Assembly: GCA_028753945.1 (NCBI GenBank)
Contig: JAPNXP010000001.1
Span: 4,950,501-5,014,500 of the forward strand
Reading direction: 5' to 3'
From: Hexactinellida sp. DTS-2022
Taxonomy: Eukaryota; Porifera; Hexactinellida
Length of the DNA: 64,000 nt
The notes beneath the pieces were generated by a model that searched no databases, had not been told where the DNA came from, and saw only the letters and a program-made list of their open reading frames with translations. How positions within the stretch are numbered: the stretch's first letter is position 1; the number at the start of each line of letters is the position of its first letter. Positions 53,816 through 64,000 of the stretch are shown one piece after another. Both the position numbers and the translations under genes were made by a program.

Positions 53816-54224
53816 GACAAGCTAATATATATATAAGAAAATGTTAGAAATACACAAGGAGCAAATCGAAAGGGAGATGTAAATAATATAAATGTCATGA
53901 TCATAGAGGAAGAACGTTAAATTCGAGAATACCAAGTTCAAAAAGGCAAAGGATGATAAATATAGAAGTCCTCTGTAATTATATTGGATGTCGAAAGCTT
54001 GATACACAGAAAAAATAAATTTTATGGGTTTCTAAGAAAATGTAAATTATTTAGTTCAAAATTTTGAGTAAATGAGCATCACATAATATAACAAGGGTCA
54101 CGATTTGGTTAATAATCTTTAACTTGAACATTTACTGTAAAAATAATCAATGGACTTAAACGACATCCATGGTCCAAAATTTCACACTAGTGAACAGGCC
54201 TTATTATAACGTAGGTCACGCATC

Positions 54225-54732
54225 AGCTTGTAATAGCGACTCTGAATTAACTTGTAGGGTAGTACTCCAACTTGGACTCATAAATCGCAACGCAAATTCC
54301 CCATTTTCTGGCTCATTAATTGTGAATGTGAATGTAAGACAGGGGTGGATCTGGGGGGGTGCGGGGTATTTTGTTGAACACTTGGCCGAGAATATTTAAT
54401 GAAAAAAACTCATCCAAAATTTGCACCCCGCCAAACTACACCCATCCAAAATTTGCACACCCCGAAATTTTAGTGGCTAGATCCACCCCTGATGTAAGAT
54501 ATTGTTTATATTCGTTACTCGAGTCATTTAATAAGGAGATTGCATCTTCAGCATCCTGAGGAATATTTGGTCTGTTTAAATTTCGCCTCTTATACATGGA
54601 ACTTTCTGAATGAACAAAACTAACCTGCCCACCAACTCTTGATGAATTTGCTTCTTCGTCAATAATTTGCTTTAGTGTACCTTGTGATATTTCCGCTCTT
54701 CGCTTAAGGGTTAGTATATACATACGATCCAC
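54225..54732 (-). pseudogene. MULE N-terminal fragment interrupted by a MITE
   Basis: From 54732 the frame reads ILTLKRRAEISQGTLKQIIDEEANS...SSMYKRRNLNRPNIPQDAEDAISLLND. This is the linker found after FLYWCH domains in MULE transposases. Beyond the MITE (54340-54491) the sequence resumes FALRFMSPSWSTTLQVNSESLLQAD, as expected just before the DDE start. It stops next to the P-like element's terminal repeat. Confidence 0.6.
54340..54491. mobile_element. hAT-like MITE
   Basis: The ends CAGGGGTGGATCTGG and CTAGATCCACCCCTG are flanked by the exact duplication ATGTAAGA at 54332-54339 and 54492-54499. CATCCAAAATTTGCACCCC is repeated inside. Confidence 0.94.
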
Positions 54733-54738
54733 TGATTA

Positions 54739-54858
54739 CAGGTCAAAACGGCTACAAACCAAAACGGCTACAACCAAAACGGCTACAAACTGAAACGGCT
54801 ACAAACTGAAACGGCTACAAACTGAAACGGCTACAAACCAAAACGGCTACAAAACCAA
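54739..54858. repeat. 19-bp tandem array, probable MULE terminus
   Basis: About six units of AAACGGCTACAAACYRA occur head to tail. The array lies 170 bp beyond the stop of the intact PHD-FLYWCH MULE gene, in the place where other MULEs in this window have tandem-repeat ends. The partner array on the other side was not found and may have been lost. Confidence 0.75.
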
Positions 54859-55029
54859 ATATTGCCAATCGTTATAAAGAAAGTGTTGGTCGTTCGTTTG
54901 GGAAAAGTGATTTAGCAATTAGGAATTATGCAGATATATGTTGGATTATTTAATAAATAAGTAAAGGACAATGATAAATAATTAGTAAACTACAGCTAAC
55001 AAAATAAAGAGATGTTTTATTTAGACGTA

Positions 55030-56919
55030 CTAAATTTGCGGTCCATTTAGCCTGGAGCAAGCCCGCAACATATGGTTCACTGAAATTGTGCCATCAATAT
55101 ATTGTTCCCATAGTGCAAAAATTGCAGTCTGAATTTTCCTATAAGTTATTCTTTGATATCGTATTAACTTGTTCTGTGATACTAAATGTAATTGAAGTGA
55201 AACTAATTTAGCTTCTTGATGTAACAGTTTGATGAGTAGATACAGTTGAACTTGTCCTCGTCGTGCCCTAGTGTTGATTCTCATATGCCAACCTTCTACG
55301 TCGTTATTTGTACGGACGGATTGGTTAAAAACAGACCAGTCTCTTGGCTGCCATTGTCCAGTGATCCACGTATTCCCTATGTAAGTTGTCAATTCCTCTT
55401 CAACACTATTGCTAGATACTTCTTGGATTTTTCTGAATGCCGTTTTTATGTGTTCAGCTGGCAAAAAAGGTAGAGCCATTAACTTTCTACAAAAGTCATG
55501 CGTTGAACTATTGTTGATATACTGTTGCTGTAATCCCAAAAGTTGAATTTTCCTCCAGACTGCCTGGGTCCAATGAAATGAGCATCCTTTAAGGATTACA
55601 TTTGGGTAAACCTTTGCAATGGCTTTCCATAAACCCGATTCAAAGTCAACTATTGCACGTCTGACAGCTGGCACTGCGGGAAGGGCTTTTAATACCTCAA
55701 TTAGTACTCGTCTGTAGTCCCTTTTACGTTTCCCTGACATTAGAACAAATGTTAATGGTAATTGCTTTACAGTGCTTTCAGATTTCACAAATGCGTGAAT
55801 TGAAAATAATTGGACAAACGGCTCTTTAACGATTTTGAAGGTTCCATCTAAATACCATGTTTTTGCTCGGCATAAAATGTTTAGCATTTGGTCAGTGGCA
55901 AATACTAGATGTCGTCGTCCATCAACTTTGATGTCTGCACGCAAAAAGTTATCAGGTGTATAGGCCATATCTAATTCAAAATCCAAATCAGTGGGATCTT
56001 GTGGTCGAAGATTTTCTCTAGCGCGGTTAGCAGCTCGTGCCAGATTGGTGATGCTGGGAAGGCCTGGATTTATATTCTCTATGCGAGATATCATAGCATT
56101 TTCAACTATCTCAGCTGCAGGTACAAATATTTCACTTTTGGCTCTCTTTAAGATATGAACCTTTAGTTCTGGCTTAAAATTTACTTCAGGATTTGCTGAA
56201 TGATTGTGACCGTTGACACCACGAGTAAACATATTGCCGCGCTGAGTAACCGTTGCTAAACATGTCACAGACGTATTTCGTACGCTACAACGCCAGTAAG
56301 TAGCAATATTTCTTTTAAGTCTTATGATGTAAGAATACCCAACATTTTCTATTAGCATATCTTTACCCTTCTGTGATGAATTAGAAACAATTCGAAATCT
56401 AGGGTAGTTATTTGTTATGGTGGCTCCAGTGTCAAGAATAGATCCATCGAGTGATGATTCTTGTAGATCTTCTGGAATTAGGAAAGTTGGAATGTTATTT
56501 GTATTTTCTGTTGGTATATTGGTAGTGTTACTTTCTTCTATATCATTGTAAGCAATATTAGTGAATGAAGGTAGAGGAGAATGCGTAGTACTTTGGTTTG
56601 TATCTCCGACATAAAAGCTATCTTCATCTACTGTTGCATTATTATTTTGACTAGAAAGAGTTGATTGTCGCGTGCTTTCGTGAAGTGGTAGTTGTTCAGA
56701 GTGCAAAGCAAAGTTCAAACAAGTTGCGCACTCCCACTGTATTTCCTCTTCTCCCCTTACCACTTTCCGATAAATTTCACGCGTGATACCAGTATTACAT
56801 ATGCGATGCTGCCAAAATGAACAATTTTCGCACTGAATTGCTTCCTGCCTGGGTCTCACAGTTTGACCACATGCCAAACATGGATCAACTACACCTACAT
56901 ATGACATATTATCTGACAT
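55030..56919 (-). CDS. MULE transposase with PHD finger and FLYWCH domain (intact frame)
   Basis: This is an uninterrupted frame of 629 codons with an ATG start. A PHD-type zinc finger is at residues ~13-68 (CLACG, CENCSFWQHRIC, WECATC). A Ser/Thr/Asn-rich linker follows. An FLYWCH domain is at ~175-245 (IVSNSSQKGKDMLIENVGYSYIIRLK, YWRCSV, HNHS). The MULE DDE region is at ~345-530: WYLDGTFKIV, AIVDFESGLWKAI, LKGCSFHWTQAVWRKIQLLGL, LMALPFLPAEHI, then VRTNNDVEGWHMRIN. The Asp and Glu landmarks of the family are present. The frame is unbroken amid decayed relatives, so it is a recently active transposase or one under selection. A domesticated host gene is the alternative. Confidence 0.88.
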   Translation of the reverse strand: MSDNMSYVGVVDPCLACGQTVRPRQEAIQCENCSFWQHRICNTGITREIYRKVVRGEEEIQWECATCLNFALHSEQLPLHESTRQSTLSSQNNNATVDEDSFYVGDTNQSTTHSPLPSFTNIAYNDIEESNTTNIPTENTNNIPTFLIPEDLQESSLDGSILDTGATITNNYPRFRIVSNSSQKGKDMLIENVGYSYIIRLKRNIATYWRCSVRNTSVTCLATVTQRGNMFTRGVNGHNHSANPEVNFKPELKVHILKRAKSEIFVPAAEIVENAMISRIENINPGLPSITNLARAANRARENLRPQDPTDLDFELDMAYTPDNFLRADIKVDGRRHLVFATDQMLNILCRAKTWYLDGTFKIVKEPFVQLFSIHAFVKSESTVKQLPLTFVLMSGKRKRDYRRVLIEVLKALPAVPAVRRAIVDFESGLWKAIAKVYPNVILKGCSFHWTQAVWRKIQLLGLQQQYINNSSTHDFCRKLMALPFLPAEHIKTAFRKIQEVSSNSVEEELTTYIGNTWITGQWQPRDWSVFNQSVRTNNDVEGWHMRINTRARRGQVQLYLLIKLLHQEAKLVSLQLHLVSQNKLIRYQRITYRKIQTAIFALWEQYIDGTISVNHMLRACSRLNGPQI

Positions 56920-57004
56920 AAGAATTTAAATGATGAATAATTTGTTAGAATTTAAATGATGAATAATTTGTTAGAATTGAATATTTATAGGATAGTTGTC
57001 AAAT

Positions 57005-57105
57005 TTTAGGGGGGGACGGGGGGGACGCGTCCCCCCCACTTTTTGGAGTGGTGGGGACACCTATATTAATTGTCCCCCCCCCCACTTTTTGTCAGGGTTG
57101 GATTC
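57005..57105. repeat. G/C-tract repeat beside the hAT relic
   Basis: It contains GGGGGGGACGGGGGGGACG, CGTCCCCCCCAC and CCCCCCCCCCACTTTTTG. A related GTCCCCCCCCCCACTTTG occurs at 60490-60510 beyond the hAT coding relic. The two may be the remains of that element's ends or separate G-tract MITEs. Confidence 0.45.
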
Positions 57106-57418
57106 AAGTACAGTTGTACTTAAGTACTGTTTCAACAAAATTTTTACTCGCATCAAGTGATGAAGTAGGAGTTGAGAAATTAACGGATCATAGAATATTT
57201 TTGCATTTTGCGTAAATAATATAATAATAAATTTGGGTTCTCTTACGCAGGGTGTATAGTTGGTGGGAATCAGTTACATATAGTAACAAGTGTTTCTCAA
57301 ACTGGATGTCATGAAAAAGATTCTAGGGGCCTTGAGATACAGTAAATTTCTGAAAGAACATCTTGATCTAACTTAAGTTTATTCTTCATATTTTATAGCC
57401 AAAATTGAGAAGAATATA

Positions 57419-57594
57419 CAGTTGAAACCGGATATTTTTAACACATTCTTTTCACGAAAATTTGTTAAAAATATCCGATTGTTAAAAATACCCGATTTTA
57501 CAACAACAACAATAATTAATTATTTACAAGAAAATGTGTTAAATATATCCGATTGTTAAAAATATCCGGTGTTAAAAATATCCGGTTTCAACTG
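57419..57594. mobile_element. pogo/Tigger-like MITE
   Basis: The ends CAGTTGAAACCGGATATTTT and AAAATATCCGGTTTCAACTG are perfect inverted repeats with TA on both sides (57417-57418, 57595-57596). Internal repeats of GTTAAAAATATCCGAT are present. Length is 176 bp. Confidence 0.93.
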
Positions 57595-57763
57595 TAGTCT
57601 ATTATCTTATGTCTTATAGGTAACATTTTGAGTTTATTCTTCTCACCTAGGTTGTTATTACTCGACTTCTTAAACAGGATATAAGGGTAACAAGTATTGT
57701 CCACAATATAAACTTCCATATACTATTATACTATTAGTGCTCACAATGAACGGATCGTAACAT

Positions 57764-60310
57764 ATGTCTCAAAACGAGGGTATCCCAAAGCGGGCGAAAC
57801 TGACTGGAATTAAAAGATTCTTCAAAGAAACACGAAAGGATGAACAGACCAGCGTTAGTGATGAACATAATCTTCAGCCCAGTTCTGCCCCTAAACTTTC
57901 TCGTATTCTTAAGGAGCCTGTAGTATACCCCACGTTGGAGTCAAGCAGCACTGCATTGACAGGCTCAAGTCACAGCGGTGAGATAGGAGCAACCATACAT
58001 AGCTTAGCAGAAACTGCTGAAAATTTTCAACTCGATTTTGGCTCAAGTAATTACTGTGGTCAGCAGTCGATGTCTACTTCTAGGGGCTCTTCCACATCAG
58101 AATGCGTTGACGGCATACCCCTACTTTTGGACAATAATGAACCTGACTCTCTGGATTTCCCTACATCTGGCTCGAGAAAGTTACCTTGTTCAAGTAGTTC
58201 GATAACAGTTTCAAGCATATCTAATGCAAGTAACGTAACTAGTTTGGACAAGCCAAATCAGCCAGAAATATCGGTTATTCCTGTTCAACGACTATCATCT
58301 CGAGCGATTCATTTCCAGAAAGACTGGTTTCAAAAATATCAATGGTTGCATTACAGTTCGGATCTGAAAAAAGTTATATGCTTCTACTGCTCAAAAGCTA
58401 GTGCCTTAGGCTTAATAGCTTTAGCCAGATGTAAAGATCCAGCATGTATTCTAAATGGGTTCAACAACTGGAAGAAGGCCCATGAAAAGTTTAGAACACA
58501 TCAAATGTCACACACACACCAACTAGCAATAAAATCTCAATTCCGCAATCAAAAGACCAGCTGTAAATCTTCAATTAGACACACAGAAACAGAAAGAACA
58601 AGAAATTTCTAGAAACTCACTTTTGAAATTATTTACTTCGATAAGATATTTGCTAAGACAAGGCTCTGCAATTCGTGGCCACGATGAAATTTCTGGGAAT
58701 TATCTGCAGCTTTTGAAACTTAGATCAGAAGATGACCCCGATCTCGAAATCTATCTGAAACGGACAACCAATTTCACTTCCCCTCGTGGACAAGTAGAAA
58801 TGATGGAAATGTTCAGTCATTGCATTTTAAGAGAGGTTGTGAGTGATATCATATTCAAAACAATGGATGTTTCGCCATTATTGTTGATGGGACACAAGAT
58901 GTTAGTGGTCAAGAGCAAGAGTCCATATGTCTGAGGTACGTTAACTCAGATCTACATGTACACGAAGATTTTGTCGGTCTATATGAAATTCCTAGTACTA
59001 CCAGTGAAGCTATTGCGGAATGGTATTTGATGTCTTAACTCGGTTTGGATTATCGATAAGCAATCTACGTGCCCAAACATACGATGGAGCAGCAAACATG
59101 AGTGGCCATTACACTGGTTGCCAGGCAAGAGTGCGGCAATGGCAGCCTTTAGCACTCTATTTTCACTGTGCATCGCCATATTTCCAACCTCGTTATGCAA
59201 AATGCGGTGATATCCTGTCCATTGGTTCGAAACGCTTTACAGTGGATAAATGAAATAGGCGTACTCATGAATAGATCTGGAAAGTACAAGACTATGTTCC
59301 AAGCCATTGCGTATCAAATGAAACCGCTTTGTCCAACTAGATGGTTGGCAGACTATCAGCCATTCAGTCCGCACTCGATAACTACTCTACTATATTACTG
59401 AGCTTGAAAGAAATGGCTGACGTCGGTGCTACTGAATCAGCAACGAAAGCGAATGGGCTTCTAGATCGTTTTCAGAAAGGCGAGACATTATTAGGATTGA
59501 TGGTAGCATCTAGGCCAGTAGCACTTCTAGAGCAGTTGAATAGCGCATTGCAAGCGAAATTGGCTAATGTATCTGGAATGCTGGAAGCTGTAAATATTTC
59601 ATTTGAGTCTATGTGGGCATGGCGTTCAGATGGAGTGTTCCACGAAATATTTATTGCTTCAGAAGAGAAAGGTGAAAAATATGAGCTGGATCCACTAGAG
59701 ATACCAAGAAGACGATGCCCTCCCAAAAGATTTGCTGATCAAGTTCCACAAAATCACCCTGCCAATCCTGAAGAACATTACAGGAAGCATTATCTTGATT
59801 TCATTGATGCTGTGAGCAAAGGTCTATCAGACAGGTATAAGTTATCCTTAGCAAATCTGGCGTTGACCAATACTTGAAATTGGAGAAGATGTTGACGTCT
59901 GGAAAAGTTGATTTTGATGTGATTTCTCAGTATCCTGAACTTGATAAATGTTCTCTACCAATGCAGTTGTAAATGTTTAAACAGAATTACAAGTCAGATA
60001 CGTTACATAACGCAAGACTAGCCTATCGGAGTATGACACCTGAAGTACGCTCGTTATTTCCACAAGTACTTGTTCTACTGAAACTATTACTTGTGTGTCC
60101 TGTTTCTTCTTGCGAGTGCGAGCGCAGTTTTTCCGCATTAAGAGGACTAAAACTTGGCTCAGAGTTACAATGACCCAACATAGGCTGAATTTTGTTTCAT
60201 TTTGCCACTTACATCGTGAAAAACTGGATTAAGTTGATGTGCGTCAACTGGCAAAGATATTTATTGAGCAATCAAATATTCGTAGAAAGATTTTGGAACT
60301 TTTCACTAGG
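57764..60310 (+). pseudogene. hAT transposase, TTF/ZMYM-type zinc finger, frameshifted
   Basis: The first frame (57764-58612) begins MSQNEGIPKRAKLTGIKRFF. It includes a TTF-type zinc finger: FQKDWFQKYQWLHYSSDLKKVICFYCSKA...FNNWKKAHEKFRTHQMSHTH. Later pieces in shifted frames give RGHDEISGNYLQLLKLRSEDDP, DVLTRFGLSISNLRAQTYDGAANMSGHYTG (the DGAanM hAT core) and LCPTRWLA. The C-terminal dimerisation motif is LLVCPVSSCECERSFSALRGLK at about 60080-60160. Shifts or stops occur near 58600, 58900, 59230, 59870 and 60150. It is a nearly full-length but inactive hAT gene, possibly related to the source of some hAT-like MITEs here. Confidence 0.85.
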
Positions 60311-60499
60311 TTTTGTGAACATTACTATTATAGTATAGGTATTATCAATTATATTCCCATATACGTATATATATATATATTTAATATAGTTTCTGACTCC
60401 ATGGGTGCTAAGGATCGACCTTGATCAATTTTGAGAGTCAAGAATCAATAAATTTGGTAGGGTAAGTTCCTCTCACCAACTGTGAAAACGTCCCCCCCC

Positions 60500-60790
60500 C
60501 CACTTTGTGTAGCATGGATTTACGCCCTTGTATTCAACTGAAACTTAGATATCTCTAAAATTAAGTGAACTAAATGGAAACTTCCACCACTCTAAGGGTC
60601 GATGCCTTCTGAAACACCTTTCTAAAATAATTTAACACCTTGATGGTGATGGTGACATGGCGAAAAAAAGCCAAAATTGCAGCTGTGCCAACAGCATGTT
60701 CCTTTGGAGGCACTATCAATAAACCACCACCAAAATATAGTGCCACCAAAGGAGCATGTGTCGGCACAGCTGAAATTTTGGATTTTTATT
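60500..60790. repeat. Partial copy of dispersed repeat family B
   Basis: It matches 61665-61900 in the same orientation: CCACTCTAAGGGTCGATGCC, GAAACACCTTTCT, AATTGCAGCTGTGCCAACAG and the hairpin GGAGGCACTATCA...TAGTGCCACCAAAGG. It sits just beyond the hAT relic. Confidence 0.65.
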
Positions 60791-60959
60791 TTACTTCCTT
60801 ATCCTCTCCACAGAACGAAGAGCCCAAATTTTCAGGATAGGTATCTCATAGGTTACAGATGTGCACCAGGGTCACGATTTTTGATTACATTTTTTTGGAC
60901 ACATTTTACACCTGTTTAATATTAGAAAATGAACAATAAATGGTGCCCGAATTTTTAAT

Positions 60960-61950
60960 TTATTTGCATTCGATAGAGAATTAAATTCTACACCCTTTCA
61001 CAGTACACGAATTCTCAAATTGGGCTTCGTTTGTGCCACAATTGAGTTGAAAATTCCCTTTGTTTACTAACCCTTCAGTTCAATTGAAAGTGTTACATCT
61101 AATTCTATTGTTTCGACTCGTGATTATTATATTGATTCAACTTGTGAGATCGAGTAGGCTTCTATTTTCTAATTGGCAATTCAGATTTTACATTCCATAA
61201 CAACTACAGATTATGTGAGTATATTTCCTTCTGCAAGAATACTCTTGCACAATGGATACACTGACATAATTAATTCGCTCTGTGTTTAACTTATAGAGAC
61301 TGTCCAATTAGATTATTGGGGATATCGAGTGCGCTGAATTCAAATATGATAGTTTAATTAATTTTAAATTAATAATAATTGCATATAATTGAACTTCATT
61401 TATTTTGCTGTACATAATAATGGTGTTAAATTATTAATAAATTAATAATTATTTATACTGATTTGATAAATAGCATTAATCTCAGAGATTATACAAGATA
61501 GAGACAAACTTCCAATTTATCAATTGATCCTTATGCCACGTAGCACCTCTACAAATGTGTCTTGACACCTTGAGATGTTGATGACAACGTAAAAAAATGT
61601 GGTTTCGATCACCCAACACACACATAAAAATGCTGACTCATCACTTATTATATTCTGCTGAAACTTGAATATCTTTGAATTGAAGTGAGCTAAAACGAAA
61701 CTTCTAACTCACTAAGGGTCGTTGCCTTCCGAAACACCTTTCTGAAATGGTTTAACACCTTCATAGTGATGATTACATGTCGAAAAAATATTCAAAATTG
61801 CAGCTGTGCAGACAGCATCTTCCTTTGGAGGCACTATCAATTAACCAAGCAACTAAATATAGTGCCTCTAAAAGAACATGCGTCGGCACAGCTGCAATTT
61901 TGTTTTGACACATACTTATTTTTACCTGTTATAGTGGGCTCAATCAGAGA
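60960..61950. repeat. Dispersed repeat family B, right copy
   Basis: Complementary to 46860-47955 plus 50095-50440, in the same linear order when inverted. Landmarks are GAGAATTAAATTCTACACCC at about 60985, GATCGAGTAGGCTTCTATTT at 61150, CAAACTTCCAATTTATCAAT at 61505, and the hairpin at about 61830-61890. It has no coding content. Confidence 0.72.
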
Positions 61951-62106
61951 TTCCATATTCCAGGATTACATTTCGAATTCTGTTTTTATTGTATATACCA
62001 TGTCTTCAGTTAGTACTTTTTGTAGCGATCCTATAATTCTTAGTGAGCCTAGATATGAAATACTCAACAGCCAATTTGTAAACCATGCTAACAGTATACA
62101 CTAGAC

Positions 62107-62828
62107 CAGGGGTCTTATTCACTAACAATTCTTAACTTTGTATTCTTGAAATTATGAGAGAGGTTATCGAAATAATATTTGAATTACCAGTCTAAAGGTT
62201 CGAAATACCTAAAACACCTTGGAGGATAAATTTTGTTCGATTCCTCAGAATTTCTTCAGAGTTATGCACCATTTAACTTAAGCATGACATCATATTCTTA
62301 GAATTTTTCTTAACTCATTTTTATACAAATTTGCACCTTGGTTGTTAGATTTCACAGATACTTTGGATGGATACGAATCTAACCCCTAATTGAAATGCCT
62401 ATCTAAGCAGGCTTCTTGAATTTATAATTATTTCTACTAGAATTTGTATAAATAGGAGTTAAGAAAAAAAGTTAAGAATTCTTAGTGAATAAGGCCCCAG
62501 TGGTTTTCAACCTTTTTTGTACTACGGAACCCCTAAATTGTTTGTGGCAGCGGCGGAACCCTACACTTCTAAATCCTCTACGAATATATTCATAACAAAT
62601 TTAACTACATTCATTAATTAACTAGTATTGTCAGGTACAGTTTCAATGTGAGATCTGTGATTGTTTACTTTTGCATATTTCTTTTATTCGTGGTCTGATA
62701 GTCAATAAGCTGCTAAAGATTGTATTTCCGATTGACTATTATGAGTCTCTGATGTATTTACATCGATTTTCCATTAATCTCACGGAACCCTTGAGGTTTA
62801 GTCGCGGAACCCCGGTTGAAAACCACTG
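62107..62828. mobile_element. Composite hAT-like MITE (two elements fused)
   Basis: The left part has ends CAGGGGTCTTATTCACTAA and TTAGTGAATAAGGCCC (62107-62497). The right part has ends CAGTGGTTTTCAACC and GGTTGAAAACCACTG (62498-62828). The duplication CACTAGAC flanks the pair as a unit (62099-62106, 62829-62836), not either part. The left part lacks its final bases where the right part begins. Confidence 0.85.
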
Positions 62829-62839
62829 CACTAGACTAT

Positions 62840-64000
62840 CCCTACGATCAGTCATCAATGACTAAGTACGGTACATCCTGACCAATCTGAACCTTGTTAA
62901 TGAAACCCTCGCTAGCCCGAAGTATTTTTCGTATAAAAGTAGGAAATCATAAATAAATAAAAATAAACCTCAGATAAGACAAGTATTTAGATAGTATACT
63001 ACATGTTTTGTTTGCACTAAAACGATTTGGACAAATTTAGTTCAGATTATTTAACGAGGAAGCAGCCTCAAACAGAAGTGGACTTAGTTTGACAAACCGA
63101 TGTCGGAGTGCCAGCGGTCCCCCGGACCTGTGGCCCTAGTGTCAGCTGTGAGCTGTCCCCCCTCAGGCCACCCCTGCATGGGTTACAGATGTGCACCTGG
63201 GGTCACGATTTATTAATTTCGATTTGGAAAAATTGTTAACTGGACTTTTAGCTTTTTTGTCCCATAAGAAAATAAATAGTAGATACAATAACAAGAAATT
63301 TTTATAATCATTACTCATTAGTATCAGAAAAGTATTTTGCAATTTATAGCTCTTCACGATTTTTTTAATCCGTCCTCATTTTCCTAATAATTAGGCTCAA
63401 AGTTGCCACAATTCACCCTTAACTTTCTAAAATCGTAAATTCATTAATATTCAATTATGCAATTATTTCGTGGTTTCGATGAAGATCTACTATTTATGAA
63501 TAATTCAATTAGATTCAGTTTTATTTCGATTCAAGTTATTGTTGATATCATAATTACAATAAATAATTCTAGTACACGTATATATGAATAATTAATTTAC
63601 ATTCAATAGCTAAATTTACTATACAAATCATTTTCTGATATCATAGTTACAATAAAGTATTCTATTTATATGAATAATTCAATTTGATTCAATAGCTGCT
63701 ACTATATATAAATCGATTTCTAATACATAGTTGTATTAAAGTTTTCTCCTATATGAAAATTCAATTTCACTCTACAGTTATTCAATTTCAGAACGATTTC
63801 TGATATTCAAACAATGGATTAATGAGATGGAATATCTATTTGTATGAATATTTGTCTACGTATGTGTGTGCTTGGTGCCCGAAATGTATTAGAGTGTAAG
63901 GGGGGGTTTATAACGCGTTTATAATGGGAATATAAACTTAATCCCTTTTGTCATTCTAAGTAAGCAAGTATGCTGATTTCCAGTTTTTAACAGTAGTACT
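62840..64000. other. Terminal AT-rich stretch without recognised genes
   Basis: At 63070-63180 there is a GC-richer patch (GGTCCCCCGGACC, CTGTCCCCCCTCAGG). Next to it is GGGTTACAGATGTGCACCTGG, a motif also at about 60850. The rest is AT-rich, with loosely repeated TGAATAATTCAATTT and TCGATTTCTGATA units at 63480-63800. No coding region is supported. Confidence 0.45.

Larger units (their letters stand above)
50539..54220 (-). mobile_element. Second P-superfamily element, decayed
   Basis: Inverted repeats of about 100 bp begin CGTGACCTACGTTATAATAA at 50539 and end TTATTATAACGTAGGTCACG at 54220. They also share GGACCATGGATGTCGTTTAA. A THAP-domain gene and fragments of a P transposase lie inside on the minus strand. 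A small hAT MITE is inserted at 51024-51190. No target duplication was recognised. Confidence 0.82.

Noticed and set aside
1..64000. rRNA or tRNA genes, LTR retrotransposons or LINE reverse transcriptases
   Set aside because: No rRNA-like conserved stretches, no tRNA cloverleaf, and no reverse transcriptase motif (such as YxDD in context) was recognised on either strand.

Overview
This window is nuclear DNA from an animal. The sequence is AT-rich and has animal-type domains: THAP and FLYWCH zinc fingers, an IAP-type RING finger, a mitochondrial Tim8-like protein and ribosomal protein eS24. I cannot name the species. Every host gene here is a single open frame with no visible intron, which points to a compact, intron-poor invertebrate. 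A sponge-like animal is one possibility, but that is only a guess.

Layout. From 1 to about 13 kb there are only mobile-element remains. A MULE relic is flanked by 7-9 bp target duplications, and a hAT MITE sits inside it. A 3.9 kb long-inverted-repeat element contains further hAT-type insertions, and there is a near-perfect 0.8 kb palindrome. From about 14 to 30.3 kb lies the host gene island. Six genes, all on the + strand, encode a multi-pass membrane protein (with a broken duplicate upstream), a chymotrypsin-fold-like protein with altered catalytic positions, TRM6 (tRNA m1A58 methyltransferase non-catalytic subunit) carrying a coding minisatellite, an acyl-CoA-binding protein, a TIMM8-type small Tim chaperone and ribosomal protein eS24. 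MITEs and a Helitron-like tandem-repeat block separate them. From 31 kb to the end is again a transposon nest. It holds a MULE/OTU relic, a FLYWCH-MULE whose transposase ends in a RING finger and which was split by a P-superfamily (THAP) element, a second FLYWCH-MULE-RING relic, a ZBED-type hAT fragment, a second decayed P-like element, an apparently intact PHD+FLYWCH MULE transposase, and a frameshifted TTF/ZMYM-type hAT transposase.

The most distinctive observations are these. (1) Two separate MULE copies encode a transposase fused to a C-terminal IAP-like RING finger. (2) A third MULE encodes PHD + FLYWCH + transposase in one uninterrupted 629-residue frame. (3) Several MULEs have Foldback-like termini built of short tandem repeats, with a different unit in each element. 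(4) At least fourteen hAT-like MITEs can be delimited to the base by target duplications, and they nest inside each other and inside larger elements. (5) The host protease-like protein has Cys at the expected Ser nucleophile position and lacks the expected His. Most calls rest on visible motifs, paired inverted repeats and target duplications. No database search was possible.
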